Source: Argyresthia goedartella
Lineage: Eukaryota > Arthropoda > Insecta > Lepidoptera > Argyresthiidae
Direction of reading: 5' to 3'
Assembly (NCBI GenBank): GCA_949825045.1
Contig: OX463818.1
Span: 30,272,906 to 30,336,905 of the forward strand
DNA length: 64,000 nt
The notes under the pieces were generated by a model. It was not told where the DNA came from. It worked only from the letters and a program-made list of their open reading frames with translations, and ran no database searches. Position numbers and translations under genes: made by a program. Position 1 is the stretch's first letter; each line of letters opens with the position of its first letter. Shown here piece by piece: positions 55,191 through 64,000 of this stretch.

Positions 55191-55737
55191 TGATTAATTC
55201 CACGCCTCAACCGAACGGGCGTGGAATCTTGTTAGGGTTGGTTTTCACCAGGAGTATCACAAGTGGTACTGACCTTTGACGCCGTGGACCGGAATTCGAA
55301 AGCTCAATTCGAGGCAGGAACACGGGATAAGGAGCACAAGGGGTGGGCGGAGAGGAGTCGAATCTTACTCTCGTCGTAGCCCGATGCTGTCGCCGTCGTT
55401 GCCGAACGCGACGAATTGGGGACCGAACCACTTCAAGCTTCACAACACGAATCACTCACTCCGCTGACGTGAATCTACTTATTTCCCGACGATTGTTCCG
55501 TGCTTATTATAATTAACATTCCGACCAGGCCCGACACCTGTGTTAGACAATTATTACTACTAAAATACAGCCAAGGCCCGAACGCCATGTGCCGACATGT
55601 TTTCCATGTCAAAAAAGTAACCTGTAACTCGTCATCTCGTTTCTATACAAGTGACAGCTGCTAGTTCCGTTTTCGATCACTCGCGGTCCGAGTCGCGCAA
55701 CAAAAAGAGGTGCGTTCCGAAGCATAAATATTAAACA
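55191..55737 (-). repeat. 5' LTR of BEL-A2 (547 bp)
   Basis: Pair of 48245-48779; tacag target copy follows at 55738-55742. Confidence 0.96.
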
Positions 55738-55795
55738 TACAGTTTTATTGCGCACTAGGACTTTCCTTTTACATAAACACTCCTGTCTTGCCTAG

Positions 55796-58700
55796 GTTTG
55801 CTGGAGCATATAGAAAACCTAAAATTTGCCGATCCAGACTTCAATGTGTCCCGGGGCGTCGATCTACTCGTCGGTGCTGCCATATACTCGGACATAATTT
55901 TGAGCGGTGTCCTGAAAGGAAATGAACAGTCGCCTACAGCCGAACAAACAAAGATAGGAAAAAGTAGAACTGCTACGTCACATTAGCAGATATTAACGAG
56001 TTATCCCGGTTTTGGGAGTCTGAAGACATCATACCAAACAAGGAAGATATTTCAGATGAAGATTATTGTGAAAACTTTTAAAAAAAAAAAACACTCAGCG
56101 CCATACAGTTGGAAAGTACAGCGTCCAGATGCCAATGATCCCAGCCTATGAAGAAAAATTAGGAAAATCAAAAAACACAGCCGTTTCACAACTTAATCAA
56201 CTCGAGAAACGATTAAGTAAAAATAGCACACTAGCATCAAATTACAATGACGAGTACGTTCGCATTGGCGACATGGCATCGTCGTTTTACGTGAAGAGTC
56301 TACAACCACCAAGTTGAGGGTTGTTATCAACGCATCCCAGAAGACTAGCAGTGGATACAGTCTTAACGAACTCATGTATAAAGGCCCCAACTTACAGAAA
56401 GATATAAAGGAACTGATAATAAAATGGAGGAGCTACAAATATGTGTTTACGGCTGATATAGAAAACTATTATCGATCTATGTGGTTATCTGGAGAATAGC
56501 AGCCTCTGCAAAAAATCTTATGGCGCAATACAAATAATCAACTGCAAGAAATGACATTGCGTACGGTAACATATGGGACAAAATGCGCTCCTTGGTTAGC
56601 GCTGCGCACACTTGAACAACTAGCTATGGATGACGGTCAAATGTACCCAGATGCTGCATATATGTTGAGACACAACTTCTACGTAGACGATCTTCTAGGA
56701 GGCCACAAATTATTACCAACTGTGGTGCAGATTAGAAACGATCTTATCGCGCTATTAAAGGGAGGCGGAATGAATCTCCGTAAGTGGTCAAGCAACAATA
56801 AGGATATACTTCAAGGACTCTCTAAGGAGCAGATATCAACTCGAAGCACTTTTGACTTCAAAAATGAAAGTTTGACTAATACTTTGGGCTTCAGCTGGAG
56901 TCTCCACACTGACTCATTCAAACTTAACTGGGACGTGGAAGCTGGGAAGACCCACAACTTAACTAAGGGTGAACTATTTTCATAAATATCAAAACTCTAC
57001 GATCCCTTGAGCTGGTTTTCACCCGACTGTATCCGCAAAGCTAATCTTCCAAAAGGTTTTGAATTTTCCATGTAATGGAATGACGTATTAGCAAAAAACC
57101 TGGAAGATGAATGGATTTATATCAAAGCCGAATTATCTCAGCTGCGAAACGTGAAAATAAACCGATGGCTTGGCACTACTCATACAGCGATTGTACTGAT
57201 GGCCTTTTGCGACGCTAGCATAAAGGCTTATTCTTGTGTAGTATACTGCCACGTTATAAACTCAGAGGGGCAACAAGAACCACAAATAATAGCCGCCAAA
57301 ACAAGGGTGGCACCGCTGTCAGAAAACCTTACACTGCCGCGGCTCGAACTCTGCGGAGCATTACTACTAACTCAGCTGGTAGAGAAAATAAAAAAATCGC
57401 TAATCGCTACTCCTCACACCGTGACCGCATACGCATGGTGTGACTCACAAGTCGTTCTAGTGTGGCTGCAAGGTGTCCATTTGAAATGGGAAAAATACGT
57501 CTCTAACAGAGCAACTAAGATCTCACGCGTCGTGCCTGCGGAATACTGGAGATAAGTAAAATCGGAGGAAAATCCTGCCGACTGTGCCTCGCGAGGTCTA
57601 ACACCAAAAAATCTCCTCAACAACGATCTGTGGTGGCACGGCCCTGAGTTCCTAAAATCATTCATCCCTGAAGATTCGCCGCAACGTTTTAGTACAGCTA
57701 TGGATAAGCCTTTTCATAGCTACAATTACGCCACGAAACAATAAACGCAAAGCGACAACTTTATCGAAGTGTTTCTAAGCAGACACAGCAGTCTGACACG
57801 TGTGGTGCGGGTCATAGCCTGGATATTGCGATTTTTCAACAGCGATAAGTTGAGTTCGTACCTACATCCGACGGAGTTGCAGCATGCAAGTAACCTACTT
57901 ATTAAACAAGTGCAACAAACACAGTTTTAATGTGACTACAAAAACCTTGCAAAAAACATGGATATATCTACGAAAAGCAAGCTTTTTAAACTTCTGCCTT
58001 ACATCGATAAAAACGGTATCCTGCGTGTGGTAGGACGACTCAAGCATTCGAATCTTCCACCTAACATGAAAACCCCAGTCATCTTACCCAATACTGGACG
58101 TCTAACTCAGTTGGTAATAGATCAAGCCCATCGAGCGCATTACACGGGGGAGCACGTCTAACTCTTGCTTACATCCGACAAACATACTGGATACTAAGCA
58201 GAAACCGAACCAAGTGCCACCGTTTTAACAACAAGGAACACAACCAGCTGATGGGGGATCTATCAGCGCCCAGAGTTACTCCCTCTAGACCCTTCACCCA
58301 TACTGGTATCGATTACACAGGACATGTTGACGTGAAAATTAACAAAGGAAGAGGAATCAGGACGTCAAAGGGGTACATCGCGATTTTCATTTGTTTGGCA
58401 ACAAAAGCGGTCCACATAAAATTGGCATCGGACCTCTCTACTGAAACATTCCTGGCTGCCTTCAAAATCGTTTGTGCCCGAAGAGGAAAAGTAGCCCATG
58501 TCTATACGGACAACGGATCAAATTTTCTGGGAGCATCACGGGTTCTTCGTACTGAATTCAAGGAACTAACACCAAAGTTCTTTGACAACATCGCAAAGGC
58601 GTCACATGGCATTTCAGCGTCCCGACATGGGCAAGTGCAAACGGCATATGGGAAGCGGCTGTAAAATCAATGAAACATCATTTGCGCCGTATACTTGGCG

Positions 58701-58868
58701 ATCAAAAGCTGATATTTAAGGAATTTAAAACATTGCTTTCAAAAATTGAAGCATGCCTGAACTAACGCTATCTTTGCCCTCTCACAGAAGACCCTGATGA
58801 ATTCTACAACGGATTAATTCCCGCTGATTTTCTTAGTGGAACTTCTACATTACTTGTTCCACAATGGT
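55796..58868 (+). pseudogene. BEL-E pol: protease end, RT, RNase H, integrase
   Basis: It starts with LLEHIENLKFADPDFN and GVDLLVGAAIYSDIIL. RT follows (LRVVINASQKTSSGYSLNEL near 56320; MTLRTVTYGTKCAPWLALRT; FYVDDLLGGHKLL near 56680; MNLRKWSSNNKDILQGL). RNase H is at MAFCDASIKAYSCVVYCHV (near 57200) and LPRLELCGALLLTQL. The connection (ENPADCASRGL) and integrase zinc region (near 58100-58250) lead to a core with TGIDYTGHV (near 58310), YTDNGSNFLGA (near 58510) and EAAVKSMKHHLRRI (near 58650). At least eight stops or shifts are seen. It is cut at 58868 by Gy1b after LLVPQW. Confidence 0.87.
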
Positions 58869-61111
58869 TGTAACGGCATAAATAGCTAAGGTCGAGCCAC
58901 CGCTATCAGAAGCTATGATCGTCTATTCTATCTACCCCCAACGTAGATGTCCCGATTCAGCTGTGAAAAATGTCAAGTCAAGAATGATAAGTCTGAATTT
59001 CTCGTTCGTTGAGAAGTTCGTTAGGCGTACAATAGTCGAACGGAAAATTGGTTCAGGAAGTTAGAGTTTCAAGTTAAACAGATAAAGCAAGTATGCTCGC
59101 AAGCAGGTGTTTCGCATCAGTTAGCGGTGTTTTGCGCCAGATCGATCTTTGTTATAATATGTGTACTGGTACCATTTATTTTTTTTGTATATATGGGCGC
59201 TTGGAGCTTCTTTACGTGGTCGACCACAATTTATAATATTTGTTTGAGATATCGTATGGTTATTCGTCGTAGTGTTACGACGTGAGTACTCAGTGATATT
59301 TCATGTGCTCGCTAGTAGCGGCTTTAGTGGCTCCAATTATATAAATAGTTCACGGCAATAACGATCCAAATAAACCGGGTTTACACAATTGCGATTTGAC
59401 TTTCCGAAATAGGTCTGAACTAGCGGTTTCCTCAAAAGGTCCGTAACGTTTTGAAACCTTCAACTCTGCGCAATTCGAGCTGGATGTTATCGAAACGTTT
59501 TCTTTAGTGCTTTTAGAGATCTAACCCTCTCCACAACGAGTTACGTACTTCAGAAAATACCGATTTAAGTATCTCGTTTACCTCAGCTCGCCTCGACTGA
59601 GCCCAGCAAAATAAATGCGTTAGACAATCTACACGTTAGATCTCCCAGCGAAATTGACATTTAATTTAAAGATGCAACTTGAATCAAAACGATCCAAGGC
59701 AAAGCAAAATTATCTACCCGTCCCTAAACAATGAACTTTAGACTGTAATTTGATCTCTTCGCGCGTCCCTGACAACACTCAAATGTCAAAGATATCAACA
59801 GGATAGGTTGTCTGAGTTGACAACGTTTATACTTTGTTCTAAATTTGTTATTTTCATCCGCGAAACCCATGGATCAAACAGTCTCCCTACGCCTTGACAA
59901 CCTAGGTTTAGCCTCAACTAAACTCCTGTCTAGCCTAGTCTAAAATTCTAGTGTTATACCACGTCCATCATCGACACCACTCGAAAATGGTTGTGTGTGA
60001 ATTGAATGTGTTTGTATGTTTAACGACTTGTGTGTGTGAGAATTTCAAAACTCGCTACACGAAGGGAATGAGGAAAGGATAAACTCGCGAATATCTTAAG
60101 AGCTAATCCAGGAACCCTATAGTGAAGGAAAAAGAAAATTAGGGTCGCTCCAATCCCAGACTCAGACTCAGATCAAATTGCCTACAAGTTCTTATCTAAC
60201 GACCCAACGATAGTTTTGGAATTTGGGTAGGTTGATTTAAAGGATAGGAAACGAGGTATATCTCGGCGCTTCAGACACACACAAAAATCCAATGTAGCAC
60301 GCAATCACAAATCCTCCAGTTCCAGACGCGTAAACCAGCAGGCCGAACTGTACAGATTACCGAAAGACACGTGTACCCCAGTTATTTGACGTACGGAATG
60401 AATGCCTTCCCAACCCACGCGCTCGTATTTATAGGTGGCCCACGTCTGAGATGGCGTCCCCGCAAATACTTTCCATGCGCAAGCTTCTTATAATTAACTA
60501 CACAGGGTCTAATTTCAATCAAACATGCCATGCACGCCCGCTGTTCTACAATTTTGTGTATGCATAGTTTCTATAATCTATCGTCGGTTATCACTCAACT
60601 CATTTGGTATTGCCGATACACAAAATTTGTCGATCGCTGGCTATAAAGCGGTTGCAATTAATTTAGCCTGACTGCCTGACCGCTAGCGTCTAAGACAAAG
60701 ATCACTCGAAAGATACGCAAACCCGTGATGTCAGACTCACCACAACGTAATAATCAATCACTATCGTATATTTGCAGTCAACACATTAGCTTTCTCCGTA
60801 TAGTTCCATAAGAACCTTCCATTATTTAGTTATTCATAATTTATTCAGTGCGCAGCTAAATCGGCTCTGATCCCTACACATTTCGCAGGAATGCGACAAA
60901 AAAAAACCTGACCCGACCTCTTTTCCCCGAATTAACCACGTTCTCGGGCTCATTTTTTTTTTGCCAACTTACTTCGAACTACTCAATAACCCAAGCGTTA
61001 AATGAACTGACTCTTGTTTTCAATGTGTGTCCCATTACAGTGCGGCGATGGGCTAGCCCTCTGTCACGCAAAACGAAGTATTAAATGAACTGACTCTTGT
61101 GTACCATTACA
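58869..61111 (-). repeat. 3' LTR of Gy1b (2243 bp)
   Basis: Aligns end to end with the Gy1a LTRs (tgtaacgg...ccattaca) with frequent differences. No coding frame. Confidence 0.93.
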
Positions 61112-61375
61112 GCCCCCTCCCAGACCTTGAGACACTGTTTATCTCAGTTAAACATGGCGCAAGGATCTCATTACCACAATGCTAACCCATGCTTTGTCCA
61201 TATCTACTCTATATGCACGGACATCTCAAATCATATACACAGACCGATGAATCTGTCAATTATGCATATAATATTTACACAACTCGATTGAGTTCTCTCC
61301 TTTCTTATCTTATTTATCTACCTAACTATACAACCTCGCACACCCGCACCTTATCCTAATTCGTATTACTATACA
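61112..61375 (-). other. Gy1b 3' UTR
   Basis: Same sequence as 5535-5780, including the purine-rich tract on the element strand next to the LTR. No frame. Confidence 0.75.
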
Positions 61376-61575
61376 CGAAACCAAGGGTCCCGGGTTCGAG
61401 TCCCGGTGGGGGCAAATATTTGTTTGATGAGAACGGATGTTTGTACCCTAGTCATGGTTGTTTTTCTACCTAAGTATAATATTTATCTATATAAGTATGT
61501 GTATCGTTGTCTAGTACCCAAGATACAGGGAATCCTAGTTTGGGGCTAGATCAATGTGTGTATATGGTGTCCAAG

Positions 61576-61617
<42 letters not shown>
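61376..61617 (+). mobile_element. tRNA-derived SINE, copy 3, 5'-truncated
   Basis: Starts within the head (cgaaaccaaggg), keeps the B box (ggttcgagtcc near 61395) and body, and ends in about 15 ATT units. Gy1a lacks it at the matching place (5790), which proves insertion. tatacac flanks both sides. Confidence 0.9.
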
Positions 61618-61621
<4 letters not shown>

Positions 61622-61730
61622 CATATACACATTTTTTTTCCTTTCTAAACCATGCAAGATCCTTAAATCTACAAGGTAGTTACTCAAATTTACAGACTAA
61701 AGCTTACTTATATAACTTTTATACACTATC

Positions 61731-62775
61731 TTATTTGTCTACGCCCTTATTCGTCCTCACATAATACCTGGCTATATTTATAGTATTGTAGTTACCCAAT
61801 ATCTCATTTGAAACCGGATTTAGTAAAGTATAACAGTTCGGATATACCACTGCCGAAATAACATAAGGCCCTTTATACAACAATGAAAATTTCCGCATGA
61901 TTTTATGTTTTTTATTTGAACGCACAAAAGTCTTAATTATCACAAAATCACCTATACGATAGACTTCTTACTTACGCCGTTTGTCTGCCTGTCGCTTACG
62001 TCGTTCACTAGCATTTTTAGAGTTCTCTATCGCTACATTCCGCACCTGTTCCGTATCTCGAACACTATGACCTAATAACCATTCATCGCCTTATTCCTTG
62101 TCAATAGTTCCCGCCTACCAAACGCCAACTCATTAGGAGCAAAGCCGGTGCTTGTGTGTTCAATATTATGGTAGCAATTTTCAATGTTCGGTAACACGTC
62201 GACCCAACTTCGATTACTTCCGCCGCAATAGGTTCTAATTAGTCAACCTAGCTCGCGATTCACTCTTTCTACGCTATTAGAATTTGGACAATACACCGAC
62301 GTATGAGTGACCCGAATCCCCAGCTGTTTGAGACTAAATTCCCAAACTTTCGATGTGAACTGTGGTCCTGAGTCAGTAATTACAGTTTCGATAGGTATTT
62401 CCCTATGAAATCTCTTTGTACAAGCGAGCACGCTCCTACCTGTCGCTTTCCGCATTGGATACAATTTTATTACCTTACTGTACACGTCTTGAATCACATA
62501 TATATATTGATATCCGAATTCACCTACGGGCAATGGCCCATAAAGGTCCGAGAAAACTTTCTCACCCTACCTTTCCGCCAACACCGGTGTACAAGGACCA
62601 ACGGTATTGTTAGTACTTGGTTTGACCTTTTGACATATGTCACAACTTCTTATCACCGTGCTAATCACCCTACCCATATGAAGAAAATAATATCTGTCCT
62701 TCATCAGTGCTAATATTTTATATCTGCCGTAGTGACCTATTTCTTCATGTATGTGTAATATTAGTTCCTCCTGTA
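61731..62775 (-). pseudogene. Gy1b integrase
   Basis: Frames at 61943-61731 (C-terminus, GPYVISAVVYPN) and 62533-62243 (core: DVYSKVIKLYPMRKATGRS, VITDSGPQFTSKVWE, NSNSVERVNRELG). Stretches between them match Gy1a with shifts near 61970, 62100 and 62230. The zinc-binding part (62560-62775) continues to the ORF1-like insertion. The copy is more decayed than Gy1a but keeps the core catalytic residues. Confidence 0.85.
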
Positions 62776-63363
62776 ATTATAATAATAATAATAATCTTTA
62801 TTTCAGGCTTACAAAAAAAAACCATATCTATAAATACCTTACAACTAGAGATACATAATGTAATATAAAAACACACTAAATATAATCTAACCTAGCTAGG
62901 GATTTTCTTCTTCATTCTCGCTTCCCTGTAGCGTCGGTAAACGATGCCCTCCGGCCAGAAATCTTTGGCCAGGAACATCGTCTTGAGGTCCGCCGGCACA
63001 CGAAGTTTGAAGAAAGGAACTCCTTGGGTCTCTCTGACTTCAAAACTTCGATCTGTACATTTGCCTCTTTTATACTAGACGGCGGATTTTTCTTCAGCTT
63101 TTCCAGGATATGACGTTCAACGTCCTGGCAGGTCATTTTCACGTCAATCCTGGAAATGTATTACTGAACGGTGGGAGCGGCAGCTTTCAGGCTGCTCTCA
63201 CTGGCGGGCGCTGTGCCACGCAGATTGCGGCTGCGCGCTTCCTGTTTTGGACCAGGATAAAGCCTTCCCCATCAACTGTCGCGTTCGGCAGGCCACGGGC
63301 GGGCCTAGCCGGTGTCGCGCGCGGCGCAGCCTGCAGCTTCGAATTACTAATAACCGTAATGCC
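62776..63363 (-). mobile_element. Short retroposon with FP/ORF1-like protein remnant, in Gy1b
   Basis: Gy1a is continuous where this ~590-bp GC-richer block lies, so it was inserted. On the minus strand it ends in an aataaag signal and an ATT-type repeat tail (62776-62800), as non-LTR 3' ends do. Reading across frames gives VDGEGFILVQNRKR, then VKMTCQDVERHILEKLKK, then RVPADLKTMFLAKDFWPEG and a short basic C-terminus near 62900. The last block is like the C-terminal domain shared by baculovirus FP proteins and some ORF1 proteins of insect retroposons. One long frame covers 63142-62912, with shifts on both sides. Confidence 0.68.
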
Positions 63364-64000
63364 TCCGGAATTACTAACAACCGTACGTTCCGCTTCGGCA
63401 CGTGAAAATATAACGTATCACCTACTAGCTTGTAATTATCAAACCCTCTCGTTTCCGTATCTACCACCCTACGTCTGATACAACCGCTAATTCGATTTAA
63501 CCGCTCATCTTCGCTTTGTAATCTCGCAATGTCCCGTAAACTTGAAATAACACTTGCGGTATTCGATGCCTGAAACCAGAATATTCCCGGCTGAACATTT
63601 ATACTGTCATTCATACCTCCATGTCCCGCTATTTGCCTGCTTAGTGTGTCGGCAATTTGATTATCAATCCCACGCACAAACTCTATGTTGTAATCGAATT
63701 GCTCCAAAAACATAATCCACCTAGTTACGCGTGCCCCCAATAAAGTCCACGACTTAATGAACGTCAAATTTTTATGATCAGTTCTAATAATAACTTTTTC
63801 TCCCCGCAAATATATCTCAAATCGCTTTAAAGTGTATATGACTGCATAAATTTCCCGTTCGCTGACAGACCATCTCGTTTGAGCCCCCTTAAATGCCTGC
63901 GAACAAAACCCTATAATGCGTTCCTGGCCAAATCATCTAATTGATAAACATAGCCCCCAATTCCTATAGCGCTGGCGTCGCATTGAACATAATACGTCTT
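63364..64000 (-). pseudogene. Gy1b RNase H, cut by window end
   Basis: 63809 leftwards holds GEKVIIRTDHKNLTFIKSW, RWIMFLEQFDYNIEF and IADTLSRQ, the RNase H C-terminal half. To the right (63810-64000) the first half (AISEQEMYAV-like region, QCDASAIGIGGY) is read in changing frames. The GEK codon shows that the Gy1a stop near 7386 is private to that copy. RT lies beyond the window. Confidence 0.83.

Larger units (their letters stand above)
48245..55737 (-). mobile_element. BEL-A2, nearly complete BEL/Pao element
   Basis: LTRs of 535 bp (48245-48779) and 547 bp (55191-55737), tgattaattcc...attaaaca, are flanked by tacag at 48240-48244 and 55738-55742. Total 7,493 bp. Inside on the minus strand are primer site, leader, gag and pol in one register with few stops. 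The LTRs differ by about 9 substitutions plus a 12-bp gap. Internal sequence is near-identical to BEL-A1, and it supplies the empty-site reference for the Gy1a insertion there. Confidence 0.97.
48108..55795 (+). other. Intron-like gap in BEL-E, holding BEL-A2
   Basis: BEL-E protein homology stops at GTAAGT (48108-48113) and resumes right after a pyrimidine-rich cctgtcttgcctAG (ending 55795). Joining these two sites keeps the frame (phase 1). Without BEL-A2 and one target copy the gap is 190 bp, AT-rich and full of stops. It could be a true intron or an insertion that chanced on such ends. Confidence 0.45.
45594..58868 (+). mobile_element. BEL-E, old BEL/Pao element split by BEL-A2 and Gy1b
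   Basis: Plus-strand BEL/Pao gag, protease, RT, RNase H and integrase, interrupted by BEL-A2 (48245-55737) and ended by Gy1b at 58869, with its 3' LTR probably beyond the window. The left boundary is set only by where Gy2 RT homology stops (about 45594-45614) and is uncertain. Many stops and shifts mark it as old. Confidence 0.8.
58869..64000 (-). mobile_element. Gy1b, second copy of the long-LTR gypsy family, runs off the window
   Basis: The 3' LTR (58869-61111), 3' UTR, integrase and RNase H match Gy1a in the same order on the minus strand. It is preceded by tggt (58865-58868), the likely target copy; the other side is beyond the window. Its LTR is clearly diverged from Gy1a (many substitutions and small gaps). 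Two later insertions, a SINE and an ORF1-like retroposon, lie in it. Confidence 0.93.

Noticed and set aside
55798..58664. BEL-E pol as a domesticated host gene with an intron
   Set aside because: Many stops and shifts in RT, RNase H and integrase and two later insertions; only the intron-like gap remains of interest.

Overview
The window looks like insect heterochromatin. It carries no intact host gene and is almost wholly built of nested LTR retrotransposons (BEL/Pao and Ty3/gypsy), with two non-LTR insertions and three copies of one tRNA-derived SINE. A moth or butterfly is the best guess. The reasons are the SINE tails, a repeat with the 'catcgtgaggaaacc' motif near 17.6 kb, and an FP/ORF1-like retroposon at 62.8-63.4 kb of a kind I associate with Lepidoptera. 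This is inference; another arthropod is possible. Names such as BEL-A or Gy1 are local labels.

Left block (137-16951): BEL-A1 (minus strand, TSD gata) was cut in its reverse transcriptase by Gy1a, a gypsy element with 2.2-kb LTRs (3305-12833, TSD acgt/gcgt). Gy1a in turn carries a SINE at the start of gag. From 16952 to 19189 there are only short tRNA-like repeats, a second SINE with a 12-bp TSD, and unassigned AT-rich DNA.

Central block (about 19190-45600): the oldest layer is Gy2, a decayed gypsy element with an errantivirus-like envelope remnant (minus). BEL-D (20018-42569, TSD tcttt) landed in that envelope. BEL-B (25574-39456, plus, TSD cccta) landed in the BEL-D reverse transcriptase, and BEL-C (30544-37073, minus, TSD cgcgt) landed in the BEL-B RNase H. 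A Jockey/CR1-like element also sits in the BEL-D integrase. LTR pair differences counted by eye fall in the order expected from the nesting: about 5% in BEL-D, 1.7% in BEL-B and 0.5% in BEL-C. BEL-C is nearly intact, with one gag-pol frame broken by a single stop.

Right block (about 45600-64000): BEL-E (plus, decayed) is split twice. BEL-A2 (48245-55737, minus, TSD tacag) lies inside an intron-like stretch of its protease region. Gy1b (58869 to the window end, minus) lies in its integrase and carries a SINE and an ORF1-like retroposon.

The families share a common plan: gag, aspartic protease, RT, RNase H and integrase, flanked by TG...CA LTRs. BEL-A and BEL-B also share an initiator-Met-tRNA-like primer site, an in-frame TAG between gag and pol in the same CGC-TAG-G context, and a 7-bp-stem hairpin directly after the pol stop and 10-11 nt before the LTR. 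BEL-C lacks the gag-pol stop. These shared signals, the split envelope and the intron-like gap in BEL-E are the observations most worth following up.
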